Shown here piece after piece: positions 42,789 to 50,539 of a stretch of 64,000 bases of DNA. The translations under genes were made by a program, and so were the position numbers. Under the pieces are notes generated by a model. That model was not told the origin of the DNA, made no database searches, and saw nothing but the letters and a program-made list of their open reading frames with translations. How positions within the stretch are numbered: the stretch's first letter is position 1; every line of letters starts with the position of its first letter. The DNA comes from CAVSJO01 sp963728445 (GTDB lineage Bacteria; Gemmatimonadota; Gemmatimonadetes; Longimicrobiales; RSA9), in NCBI GenBank assembly GCA_963728445.1, contig CAVSJO010000006.1, forward strand, positions 1,178,001 through 1,242,000, read 5' to 3'.

Positions 42789-44057
42789 ATGCCCGAATCC
42801 GACGCCGCCACCGTCCTTCGCGGCGAGTCCGCCGCCCCCTGGTACCGCCGGGTCCTGCCGTTCCTGGGGCCGGCGTTCGTGGCCTCCGTCGCGTACGTCG
42901 ATCCGGGCAACTTCGCCACGAACATCCAGGCCGGGGCGGAGTTCGGCTACACGCTCCTGTGGGTCATCGTCGCGAGCAACCTCATGGCGATGCTCATCCA
43001 GACGCTGTCGGCGAAGCTCGGGATCGCCACCGGCCGGAACCTCGCGGAGGTGTGTCGGGAGCGCTATCCGCGCCCGGTGGTGTGGGGGATGTGGGTGGTG
43101 TCGGAGCTGGTGGCGATGGCCACCGACCTGGCGGAGTTCCTCGGCGCGGCCATCGGCTTCAACCTGCTGTTCGGGATCCCGCTGCTGCCGGCGGCGCTGC
43201 TGACGGCCGTCGCGACCTTCCTGATCCTGGGGCTGCAGCGCTACGGGTACCGGCCGCTGGAGGCCGTGATCACCGTCATGGTGGGGGTGATCGCCCTCTG
43301 CTACCTGGTGGAGACGGTGCTGGAGTGGCCCGACTGGGGGAGCATCCTCGTCGGGGCGGTGACGCCCCGGCTCCAGGGAACGGAGAGCGTGCTGCTGGCG
43401 GTCGGGGTGCTCGGCGCGACGGTGATGCCCCACGTCATCTTCCTGCACTCGTCGCTGACGCAGAGCAGGATCCTGGCGCCGACGGACGAGCAGAAGCGGC
43501 GGCTCTTCCGGTTCCAGCTCATCGACGTCACGGTGGCGATGGGGCTCGCCGGGCTCATCAACGGTGCCATGATGGTGATGGCGGCGGCGACGTTTCACCA
43601 GGCAGGGCTGACGGCGATCGCCTCCATCGAGGAGGCGTATCGCACGCTCACACCGCTGCTGGGGCCCCTCGCCAGCTTCGTCTTCGCCATCTCGCTGCTC
43701 GCGGCAGGGCTGTCGTCCTCGACGGTCGGGACCCTCGCCGGGCAGGTGATCATGCAGGGCTTCCTGCACTGGCACGTGCCCATCTGGGTGCGACGCATCG
43801 CCACGATGGCGCCGGCGATTGTCGTAATCGCGCTGGGGCTCGACCCCACGCGCTCCCTCGTCATCAGCCAGGTCGTTCTGTCGTTCGGCATCCCGTTCGC
43901 GCTCATCCCGCTCGTCCAGTTCACGCGGACACCTGAGCTGATGGGTGTGCTGGTGAACCGGCGCATCACGACGGCGCTCGCCGTGCTCGTGTCCGTCTCG
44001 ATTGTCGCTCTCAATCTCCTGCTCCTCTACCAGGTCTTCACCGGAGGTGGTCTGTGA
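42789..44057 (+). CDS. mntH: NRAMP-family divalent metal transporter
   Basis: Proton-coupled importer of Mn2+ or Fe2+ in the inner membrane, 422 residues, 11 helices. Metal-binding motifs are VAYVDPGNFATN (helix 1) and ATVMPHVIFLHS (helix 6). The typical TDLAEFLGAAIG segment is also present. The stop overlaps the start of a universal stress protein gene by four bases, an arrangement that resembles NRAMP proteins fused to such domains in other bacteria, so the stress protein may regulate transport (inference). Confidence 0.93.
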   Translation: MPESDAATVLRGESAAPWYRRVLPFLGPAFVASVAYVDPGNFATNIQAGAEFGYTLLWVIVASNLMAMLIQTLSAKLGIATGRNLAEVCRERYPRPVVWGMWVVSELVAMATDLAEFLGAAIGFNLLFGIPLLPAALLTAVATFLILGLQRYGYRPLEAVITVMVGVIALCYLVETVLEWPDWGSILVGAVTPRLQGTESVLLAVGVLGATVMPHVIFLHSSLTQSRILAPTDEQKRRLFRFQLIDVTVAMGLAGLINGAMMVMAAATFHQAGLTAIASIEEAYRTLTPLLGPLASFVFAISLLAAGLSSSTVGTLAGQVIMQGFLHWHVPIWVRRIATMAPAIVVIALGLDPTRSLVISQVVLSFGIPFALIPLVQFTRTPELMGVLVNRRITTALAVLVSVSIVALNLLLLYQVFTGGGL

Positions 44058-44992
44058 GACCCATCGACCGGATCCTCGTCCCGCTGGACGGCTCGCGGCT
44101 CGCGGAGTCCGCACTTCCGCCGGCGGCCGAGCTCGCCGGGGCCCTCGGCGCACGGCTGGTCCTGCTCCACGTTCTCGAGCGGAACGCGCCCCCGACGGTG
44201 CACGGCCAGGCTCACCTCGTCGACGCTGCCGGCGCGCGGAAGTACGCCGACGCGACCGCGGAACGGCTGCGCGCAGGCGGAATCGCGGTGGACGTGCACG
44301 TCCACGAGCCCGGCGTAGGCGACGTCGCCGCGTCCATCGCCGGGCACTGCGTCGAGATCGGCGTCGGGCTCGTCGTCCTGTGCACGCACGGATCCGGCGG
44401 GCTGCGGGACCTGCTGCTTGGCAGCATCGCCCAGCAGACGCTGCGGCGCGTGGCCTGTCCGGTCCTCGTCGTGCGTCCGGAGTGGCCGACGGAGGCGCCG
44501 CAGGGAGCGGAAGGCGGGAGCGGTCTGCGGGGCCGGTGCTGGATCGTGGCCGTGGAGCCGGCTCGGCATGGTCCGACGGCGCTGCCTCTCGCGGGCGCGC
44601 TGGCGGATGCGTGTGACGCCCGCCTGCACCTGCTGACCGTCGTTCCCACGCTCACGCGACTGTCGGCAGACCGGTTCGCGTCGGCGGTGTTCTCGCCCTC
44701 GGCCACGACGGACGTGCTCGAGATGGAGGCCGAGGAGACGCGGCGCTTCCTCGAGGGGGAGGCGGAGCCCCTCCGGGCCGACGGAGTGGACGTGCAGGTC
44801 GAGTTGAGGCGTGGCAAGCCGCTGGACGAAACGATCATCGCGGTGCAGGCGGACGAAGCGGCCCTCGTCGTCGTTGCGACCCACGGCCGATCGGGCGTCT
44901 CCGGCCTGTTCTCCGGCTCCTTCGCCGCCGGGCTGCTGCCGAAGGTGAGAGTCCCCGTTCTCCTCGTGCCCCTCCCCGCGCGCCGGCGCTGA
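44054..44992 (+). CDS. Tandem universal stress protein
   Basis: Protein of 312 residues with two USP domains. The first (about 1-145) starts IDRILVPLDGSRLAESALPP and has the ATP-loop pattern THGSGGLRDLLLGSIAQ. The second (about 160-308) is more divergent at its start (CWIVAVEPARHG) and ends with THGRSGVSGLFSGS. The nucleotide loop is good in the first and poorer in the second, so ATP may bind to one side only. GTG start overlaps the mntH stop. Confidence 0.88.
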   Translation: MRPIDRILVPLDGSRLAESALPPAAELAGALGARLVLLHVLERNAPPTVHGQAHLVDAAGARKYADATAERLRAGGIAVDVHVHEPGVGDVAASIAGHCVEIGVGLVVLCTHGSGGLRDLLLGSIAQQTLRRVACPVLVVRPEWPTEAPQGAEGGSGLRGRCWIVAVEPARHGPTALPLAGALADACDARLHLLTVVPTLTRLSADRFASAVFSPSATTDVLEMEAEETRRFLEGEAEPLRADGVDVQVELRRGKPLDETIIAVQADEAALVVVATHGRSGVSGLFSGSFAAGLLPKVRVPVLLVPLPARRR

Positions 44993-45141
44993 AACCTCTC
45001 CCGATCGCTCTCCGTAGGGCGTTCCGGCAGCCGACTCCGGTGTGAAGCGCGGCCTCGCTCCCCGGGAGCGAGGCCGGACCGGTCGGTCGCGCGATCCGTG
45101 CGCGCACCCACGTCTCCGAACCATCCGATCGGGAGCGATCC

Positions 45142-46230
45142 ATGAAGCGCAGTGTGAAGCTGATCCTCGGAATCGCCGGCGTCGCCGTGCTGGCGTCCGC
45201 CGGCGTGCTGGCGGCGCGGGGCGGAGACGACGACGAAGCGGCCGGCGTGGCCGTCGCCCGGGGCGACCTCGTCAGCAAGGCGATGGCCATCGGCACGATC
45301 GAGCCGGAGACGGAGGTGGGGGTCAAGTCGAAGGTCTCCGGCGTGGTGCGACGGGCGTTCGCGGAGCCGGGCGCCGAGGTGCACGCCGGCGACCCGCTCC
45401 TGGAGATCCGGCCCGATCCCACGCCCGTGGAGCTCGTCGAGGCGCGTCGCCAGCTCGAGCTGAAGCAGAACGACCTGGACGCGGTGGGTCGCGAGCGGAA
45501 CCGGCAGCAGGCGCTCTTCGACCGCAAGCTCCTCAGCCAGAAGGAGATCGACGACGTCGAACGGCGGTTCGTCGAGGCGCAGCTGCAGGTCAGAATGGCC
45601 AAGGAGAAGCTGTCGCTCCTGGAGACGGGCAAGCTCTCGGCGGGCGAAGCGAGCATGGAAAGCGTGGTGCGCTCGCCCATCTCGGGCTACGTCCTCGAGC
45701 GCATGGTCGAGGTGGGCGACCCGGTCGTGCCGCTGTCGTCGTACCAGGAGGGCACCGTCCTCTTCACGATGGCGGACATGGGCAAGCTCGTCTTCAAGGG
45801 GACCGTGGACGAGATCGACGTGGGCCGCCTGAAGGAGGGCATGCCGGCGGAGATCAAGATCGGCGCACTTCCCGACGCGAAGGTGAAGGGCGTGGTCACG
45901 CGCATCTCCCTGAAGGCGCAGAAGAAGGAGACGGCCACGGTCTTCCCCGTGGAGATCTCCATCACGGACGCGTCCGGATCGCAGCTTCGGGCAGGCTTCA
46001 GCGCGAACGCGGAAGTGATCATCGACGAGCGCAGGAACGCGCTGCTCGTGCCGGAGCGGGTCGTGACGTTCGAAGGCGACTCGGCGTGGGTGGAAGTCGC
46101 CGGGGCGGACGGCCAGCGGGTGAGGAAGCCGATCCGCACGGGCCTGAGTGACGCCATCAACGTCGAGGTGCTGGGCGGTCTGGCCGAAGGGGACAGCGTC
46201 CTCGAGAAGCCGGTGAAGAAGGTCAATTAG
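45142..46230 (+). CDS. Periplasmic adaptor (MacA/HlyD family)
   Basis: Membrane-fusion protein of 362 residues with an N-terminal membrane anchor (LILGIAGVAVLASAGVL). A lipoyl-like half (KSKVSGVVRRAFAEPGAEVH) is followed by a coiled-coil hairpin (about 100-170), the second lipoyl half (VVRSPISGYVLERMVEVGD), then beta-barrel domains. It links inner-membrane permeases to export of a compound or to an outer-membrane channel. Six bases separate it from the first FtsX permease gene. No outer-membrane factor gene is present in the window. Confidence 0.9.
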   Translation: MKRSVKLILGIAGVAVLASAGVLAARGGDDDEAAGVAVARGDLVSKAMAIGTIEPETEVGVKSKVSGVVRRAFAEPGAEVHAGDPLLEIRPDPTPVELVEARRQLELKQNDLDAVGRERNRQQALFDRKLLSQKEIDDVERRFVEAQLQVRMAKEKLSLLETGKLSAGEASMESVVRSPISGYVLERMVEVGDPVVPLSSYQEGTVLFTMADMGKLVFKGTVDEIDVGRLKEGMPAEIKIGALPDAKVKGVVTRISLKAQKKETATVFPVEISITDASGSQLRAGFSANAEVIIDERRNALLVPERVVTFEGDSAWVEVAGADGQRVRKPIRTGLSDAINVEVLGGLAEGDSVLEKPVKKVN

Positions 46231-46236
46231 GCGACC

Positions 46237-47475
46237 ATGACCCTCCTTACCCTGGCCCGGCAGCTGCTCGCGGACCTCCGGCAGCAGAAGATGCGCACCG
46301 TGCTCACGGTGCTCGGCATCACGTGGGGCACGGTGGCCGTCGTCGTGCTCCTGGCGTTCGGGGTCGGGCTCCAGAAGCGCATGGTCCTGAACGCAAAGGG
46401 CATCGGAGACGCGATCGCCATCGTGCGCGGCGGTCAGACGACGAAGCCGTGGCAGGGCTTCGGGCTCGGCCGGCCCGTCGACCTGCAGCTCGAGGACGTC
46501 GATCTGATGAAACGGGAGGTGCGCGGCATCGACGCGATCTCCCCCGAGTACGGTTCGTGGGGCGTCCAGGTCAGGCGCGGGACCAAGGCCAGCAACATCT
46601 ACCTGACGGGCGTCACGCCCGTGTACGGCGAGATCCGCAACATCTTCCCCGAGGGCGGGGGGCGGTTCGTCGATGCCCTGGACCTCGAAAAGCGGCGCCG
46701 CGTGGCCTTCATCGGCGACGAGCTGAAGACGCTGCTCTTCGGAGACGAGGACCCGGTCGGCAAGACGGTGCTCGTGGACAACGCGCCCTTCGTGGTCGTG
46801 GGTCAGATGGTCAAGAAGACGCAGAACTCGTCGTACAACTCCCGGGACGAGGACCGGCTGTTCATTCCGGCGACGACGTATGCGTCCATGTACAGCCCGA
46901 AGAGCGTGACGACGATCATCTATCGCCCCGTCGACACGCGAATCGCAGCGGACGTGTCCCGGCAGGTGCGGGAGGTGATGGGTCGCCGACACCAGTTCGA
47001 CCCCGAGGACCGGGACGCGCTGCGAATCTGGGATACGGCCGACCAGCTCAAGTTCTTCAAGTACCTGTTCCTCGGCTTCAATCTGTTCCTCGGCATCGTG
47101 GGCGCGTTCACCCTCGTCGTCGGCGGTGTGGGCGTCGCGAACGTGATGTACGTGGTCGTGCAGGAGCGCACCCGGGAGATCGGTCTGCGCAGATCCGTCG
47201 GCGCGCGCCGTCGCGACGTCCTGACGCAGGTGCTGCTCGAGGCGGTGATCATCGTGGCCGCGGGAGCCTTCCTCGGTTTCGTCATCTCCTCGACCCTCGT
47301 CTTCCTCGTGGGGCTGCTTCCGATCGATGAGTTCGTGGGCACGCCGACCGTCTCGCCGCTCGTGGCCGGGACCACGGGAGCGCTCCTGCTGCTCGTCGCG
47401 CTGGCCGCGGGCTACATGCCGGCGCGGCGCGCGGCGAGCCTCGATCCCGTCGAAGCACTGCGCTTCGGAGCCTGA
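46237..47475 (+). CDS. MacB-like ABC permease 1 (FtsX family)
   Basis: Membrane protein of 412 residues: one N-terminal helix (VLTVLGITWGTVAVVVLLAF), a periplasmic MacB core domain of about 240 residues, then three helices with the FtsX pattern (VVGGVGVANVMYVVVQERTR, EIGLRRSVGARRRDV), ending YMPARRAASLDPVEALRFGA. It lacks an ATP-binding domain. It would pair with the second permease, three bases downstream, and with the adaptor upstream; an ATPase must come from elsewhere. Confidence 0.9.
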   Translation: MTLLTLARQLLADLRQQKMRTVLTVLGITWGTVAVVVLLAFGVGLQKRMVLNAKGIGDAIAIVRGGQTTKPWQGFGLGRPVDLQLEDVDLMKREVRGIDAISPEYGSWGVQVRRGTKASNIYLTGVTPVYGEIRNIFPEGGGRFVDALDLEKRRRVAFIGDELKTLLFGDEDPVGKTVLVDNAPFVVVGQMVKKTQNSSYNSRDEDRLFIPATTYASMYSPKSVTTIIYRPVDTRIAADVSRQVREVMGRRHQFDPEDRDALRIWDTADQLKFFKYLFLGFNLFLGIVGAFTLVVGGVGVANVMYVVVQERTREIGLRRSVGARRRDVLTQVLLEAVIIVAAGAFLGFVISSTLVFLVGLLPIDEFVGTPTVSPLVAGTTGALLLLVALAAGYMPARRAASLDPVEALRFGA

Positions 47476-47478
47476 TCC

Positions 47479-48723
47479 ATGACCAAGCTTCTGCTCATCG
47501 AGTTCTGGCGTGACCTGGCCGTGCAGCGCACTCGCGCGCTGCTCACGCTGTTCGCGGTCTTCTGGGGCGCCCTGACGGTCGTGCTGCTCCTCGCCTTCGG
47601 GGAGGGGCTGAAGGACGCGGTCGTGGAGGGCACCCTCGGGGCCGGGCAGCAGATGTTCATCGTCTACGGCGGCGAGACGACCCTGACGTACGAGGGGCTG
47701 GCGGCGGGTCGGAACATCCGGCTGCAGGAGGAGGATCAGGGGCTGATCCGTCAGAGCATCCCGCAGGTGGATCTGACGAGCGTCTCCTACGGGCGGTGGG
47801 GCACGGTCCTGAAGTCGGACGCGCTCACGACGACGACCATGATGGAAGGCGTCGACCCCGGATTCTCCGAGATGCGCACGATGTACCCCGCCTCCGGCGG
47901 GCGCTTCATCAACGAAAAGGACGTCGCAGAGCGGCGGCGCGTGGTCTTCCTCGGGGACTCCATCGCACAGCACCTGTTCCCCGGCACGTCGGCCGTCGGC
48001 CACACGGTGCAGCTCGACGGCGTTCCATTCACCGTCGTCGGGACGATGGAGTCGAAGCTCCAGACCAGCATGAACAACGGGCCGGATGCGGACCGCGCCA
48101 TCATCCCTGCATCCGTGTTCCGAACGATCTACGGCCCGACGAGCGTGAACAGCATCCTGGTGCGGCCCCGGGACGAGCACCAGGCGGAGCTGGTGAAGCG
48201 TCGACTCTACGAGGTGCTCGGCTCCGCGCACAGCTTCGATCCCGACGACCAGCGCGCCCTGTCGATGTGGGATTTCATCGAGGACGCCAAGATGACACGG
48301 CGCATCGGCCTCGGCATCGAGATTTTTCTGGGCGTCGTCGGCGCGCTCACGCTCATCGTCGCTGGGGTGGGCGTCGGCAACATCATGTACGTCGTGGTCA
48401 AGGAGCGGACCCGGGAGATCGGCGTGAAGCGTGCCCTCGGCGCGACGCGTCGAAGCATCCTGGCGCAGTTCCTCTTCGAGTCGCTCCTCATCTGCGCGAC
48501 GGGCGGCGGCGCCGGGCTTCTCCTCTCGGCGGCCATCGTGGTCGGTGTAGCGAGCCTGCCGGACACGAACCAGGCGATGGTCTTCGTCGGCAATCCCGAG
48601 CTGTCATGGCCGATCGCGCTCGTCACCGTGGGCATCATCGTGTCGATCGGCCTCTTCGCCGGCATGTTCCCGGCTCGCAAGGCCGCGTCCGTCGACCCCG
48701 TGGAGGCGCTGAGGTACGAGTGA
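47479..48723 (+). CDS. MacB-like ABC permease 2 (FtsX family)
   Basis: Paralogue of the preceding permease, 414 residues with the same layout: helix (ALLTLFAVFWGALTVVLLLA), MacB core, then helices with VAGVGVGNIMYVVVKERTRE and GVKRALGATRRSIL, ending in KAASVDPVEALRYE. The two are clearly diverged, which suggests a heterodimeric permease. No ATPase gene follows; a G-rich repeat and a stress protein gene do. Confidence 0.9.
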   Translation: MTKLLLIEFWRDLAVQRTRALLTLFAVFWGALTVVLLLAFGEGLKDAVVEGTLGAGQQMFIVYGGETTLTYEGLAAGRNIRLQEEDQGLIRQSIPQVDLTSVSYGRWGTVLKSDALTTTTMMEGVDPGFSEMRTMYPASGGRFINEKDVAERRRVVFLGDSIAQHLFPGTSAVGHTVQLDGVPFTVVGTMESKLQTSMNNGPDADRAIIPASVFRTIYGPTSVNSILVRPRDEHQAELVKRRLYEVLGSAHSFDPDDQRALSMWDFIEDAKMTRRIGLGIEIFLGVVGALTLIVAGVGVGNIMYVVVKERTREIGVKRALGATRRSILAQFLFESLLICATGGGAGLLLSAAIVVGVASLPDTNQAMVFVGNPELSWPIALVTVGIIVSIGLFAGMFPARKAASVDPVEALRYE

Positions 48724-48756
48724 AGGGCTAGGGCTAGGGCTGGGGCTGGGGCTGGA
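48724..48756 (+). repeat. GGGCTA/GGGCTG hexamer tract after a stop codon
   Basis: Starting at the base after the permease TGA are two GGGCTA and three GGGCTG-type units. Five G runs of three or four separated by two or three bases meet the simple G-quadruplex rule on the plus strand. The rest of the gap to 48946 holds only a ribosome-binding site for the next gene. Confidence 0.9.
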
Positions 48757-48946
48757 CCGGTAAGTTCTGGGATTCGGCGCCGCTCTGCCGGCTCCGCGCC
48801 AGGCTCGGCCGGACACGCACGAACGCCGCGGCCGATGGGGGCCCTCGACCCCACACAGGATCGGGGAATCCCCGACACCCGCGGCATGCGCGCTCCGGCA
48901 CGTTAGAGTCGACCCGCAGGAGCGGGAGACTCGGAGGGCGAGGCGT

Positions 48947-49882
48947 ATGTACAGGGCGATACTGATTCCGCTGGACGGCTCGGCCGTCAGTGAGCAGGCG
49001 TTACCGGCCGCGGTGGCGCTGGCCCGGGACTCGGGTGCACGCCTGCATCTGGTGCAGGTGGTCGGCTACACCGAGGACAAGGACCGGGCGTATCTGCAGG
49101 GCATTTCGGAGCGCGCGTCGGAGGAGCTGGGCGAGTCCGTCGACTTCCAGATCGTCGAGGAGGACGCCCAGGATCCGCTGCTTCCGCCGTCCAACGCCGA
49201 GATCGCGAGCGCGCTTCGCACCTACGCGGAAGATCAGGGCATCGAGCTGATCGTGATGTCGACGCACGGCAGAGGCGCGCTGCGGCGGGCCTGGCTGGGA
49301 AGCGTCGCGGACACGGTGATCCGCGGAAGTCGCCTGCCCGTGCTGTTGATCCGGCCCGGCACCTGGAGGGAAGTGGAGGGGAGGAAGCCGTTCCAGCGCA
49401 TCGTCGTTCCGCTGGACGGGTCCGAGTCCGCCGACGCCGTGGTTCGCTACGCCGCGGACCTGGCGCGCATGGAAGGGGCCAGGATCGTCCTGATGCGAAT
49501 CGTGCCGCCCCCTGTGATCGTGGACGCACCGTACTGGCTGCCGGTCGCCGACGAGGCGACGACCAACCTCCAGGAAGCGGCCGGACGGGAGCTGGAGGCG
49601 AAGGTCAAGCAGTTGAACGCGAGCGGCATCGAGGCGGAGGCCGTGGTCCAGATCGGGCCCGAGCCGGCCGCGGCCATCCTCGACTACGTGGATCGGGAAG
49701 GAATCGAGCTGATCGCGATGACCAGCCGCGGCCGCAGCAAGTGGGAGCGGCTGCTCCTGGGCAGCGTCGCCGAGCGCGTGCTTCACAACGCGCGGGTGCC
49801 CGTCCTGCTCTTCCCGCCGATCCCGCTCGCGGCCGCGCGGCCGGGCGCGGGCAGCGCCGCGGAGGTCGTGACGGCGCGCTAG
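48947..49882 (+). CDS. Tandem universal stress protein
   Basis: Protein of 311 residues with two complete USP domains. Each has the start pattern (ILIPLDGSAVSEQALPAAVA; RIVVPLDGSESADAVVRYAA) and a full nucleotide loop (STHGRGALRRAWLGSVADT; SRGRSKWERLLLGSVAERV), so both halves probably bind ATP. These proteins support survival under stress; no particular stress can be read here. The ATG has GGAGG in its leader. It is not a recent duplicate of the other stress protein, as the sequences differ widely. Confidence 0.92.
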   Translation: MYRAILIPLDGSAVSEQALPAAVALARDSGARLHLVQVVGYTEDKDRAYLQGISERASEELGESVDFQIVEEDAQDPLLPPSNAEIASALRTYAEDQGIELIVMSTHGRGALRRAWLGSVADTVIRGSRLPVLLIRPGTWREVEGRKPFQRIVVPLDGSESADAVVRYAADLARMEGARIVLMRIVPPPVIVDAPYWLPVADEATTNLQEAAGRELEAKVKQLNASGIEAEAVVQIGPEPAAAILDYVDREGIELIAMTSRGRSKWERLLLGSVAERVLHNARVPVLLFPPIPLAAARPGAGSAAEVVTAR

Positions 49883-49956
49883 CGTCTGGCTCGGGCCGTT
49901 CGGCGCGGGCCATGCATGAGGTTCCTCCCGGATCCCATCAAGACCGGGAGGCCCCG

Positions 49957-50454
49957 ATGCCCATCGTGCCCCACAACTGGGGCGACGTGCTGCTGCCTCA
50001 GGCGCCGCTGCTCGAGCTCGTCGTGCGCGGCTCGATCATCTACGTCGTGCTCCTGACGGCACTCCGCACCATCTCCCGTCGTCAGCTCACGAAGTTCGGA
50101 ATCTCCGATCTGCTGGTCCTCTTCCTCCTGGCAAGCGCGGTCCGCAACGGGTTGACGGGGAAGTACTACGGCGTGGGGGACGCCGTCATCTCGATGGCCG
50201 TCCTGCTGTTCTGGGACTACGTGCTGAACCAGGCTTCCTACTACAGCCCCGCGGTCCGCCGCCTGGTGCGCGGCCGGCCCGTCACCGTCGTGAAGGACGG
50301 CGAAATCGTCGACCGGAACGCCCGGATGGAGCGCCTCACACCTGCGGATATCAAGGAGAAGCTGCGGGAGCACGGAATCGTCGACATCGCGCGCGTCGAG
50401 CTCGCCAACGTGGAGCCGGACGGCAAGTTCAGTGTGGTGAAGCGGGATGGCTGA
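49957..50454 (+). CDS. DUF421/YetF-like membrane protein
   Basis: Protein of 165 residues. Residues about 18-95 have three hydrophobic helices, then the soluble DUF421 domain follows (RRLVRGRPVTVVKDGEIVDR, MERLTPADIKEKLREHGIVD, IARVELANVEPDGKFSVVKR). YetF-type proteins are small inner-membrane proteins; those of spore formers affect germination, but in other groups the role is unknown. The ATG at 49957 has GGGAGG upstream. The stop codon lies within a GGCTGA/GGCTCA repeat. Confidence 0.87.
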   Translation: MPIVPHNWGDVLLPQAPLLELVVRGSIIYVVLLTALRTISRRQLTKFGISDLLVLFLLASAVRNGLTGKYYGVGDAVISMAVLLFWDYVLNQASYYSPAVRRLVRGRPVTVVKDGEIVDRNARMERLTPADIKEKLREHGIVDIARVELANVEPDGKFSVVKRDG

Positions 50455-50484
50455 GGCTCAGGCTGAGGCTCAGGCTGAGGCTCG
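50449..50484 (+). repeat. GGCTGA/GGCTCA hexamer tract containing a stop codon
   Basis: Six hexamers alternate GGCTGA and GGCTCA, ending in GGCTCG. The first unit supplies the TGA that ends the DUF421 protein, and the frame holds two more TGA in later units. Confidence 0.9.
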
Positions 50485-50539
50485 GGGCGCGGACCGCCGA
50501 TGGATCGGCGGCCCGCGGGGAGAGGGGTGCGCGGAGCCG

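Noticed and set aside
44212..48231. Open frame of about 1340 codons on the minus strand opposite the stress protein, adaptor and permease genes
   Set aside because: The plus-strand genes have clear families and coupling; the opposite frame is rich in Arg, His and Asp with no domain pattern.
48724..48756. Telomere-like GGGCTA repeat
   Set aside because: It is short, internal and follows a gene; similar hexamer tracts follow other genes, so a chromosome end is not indicated.
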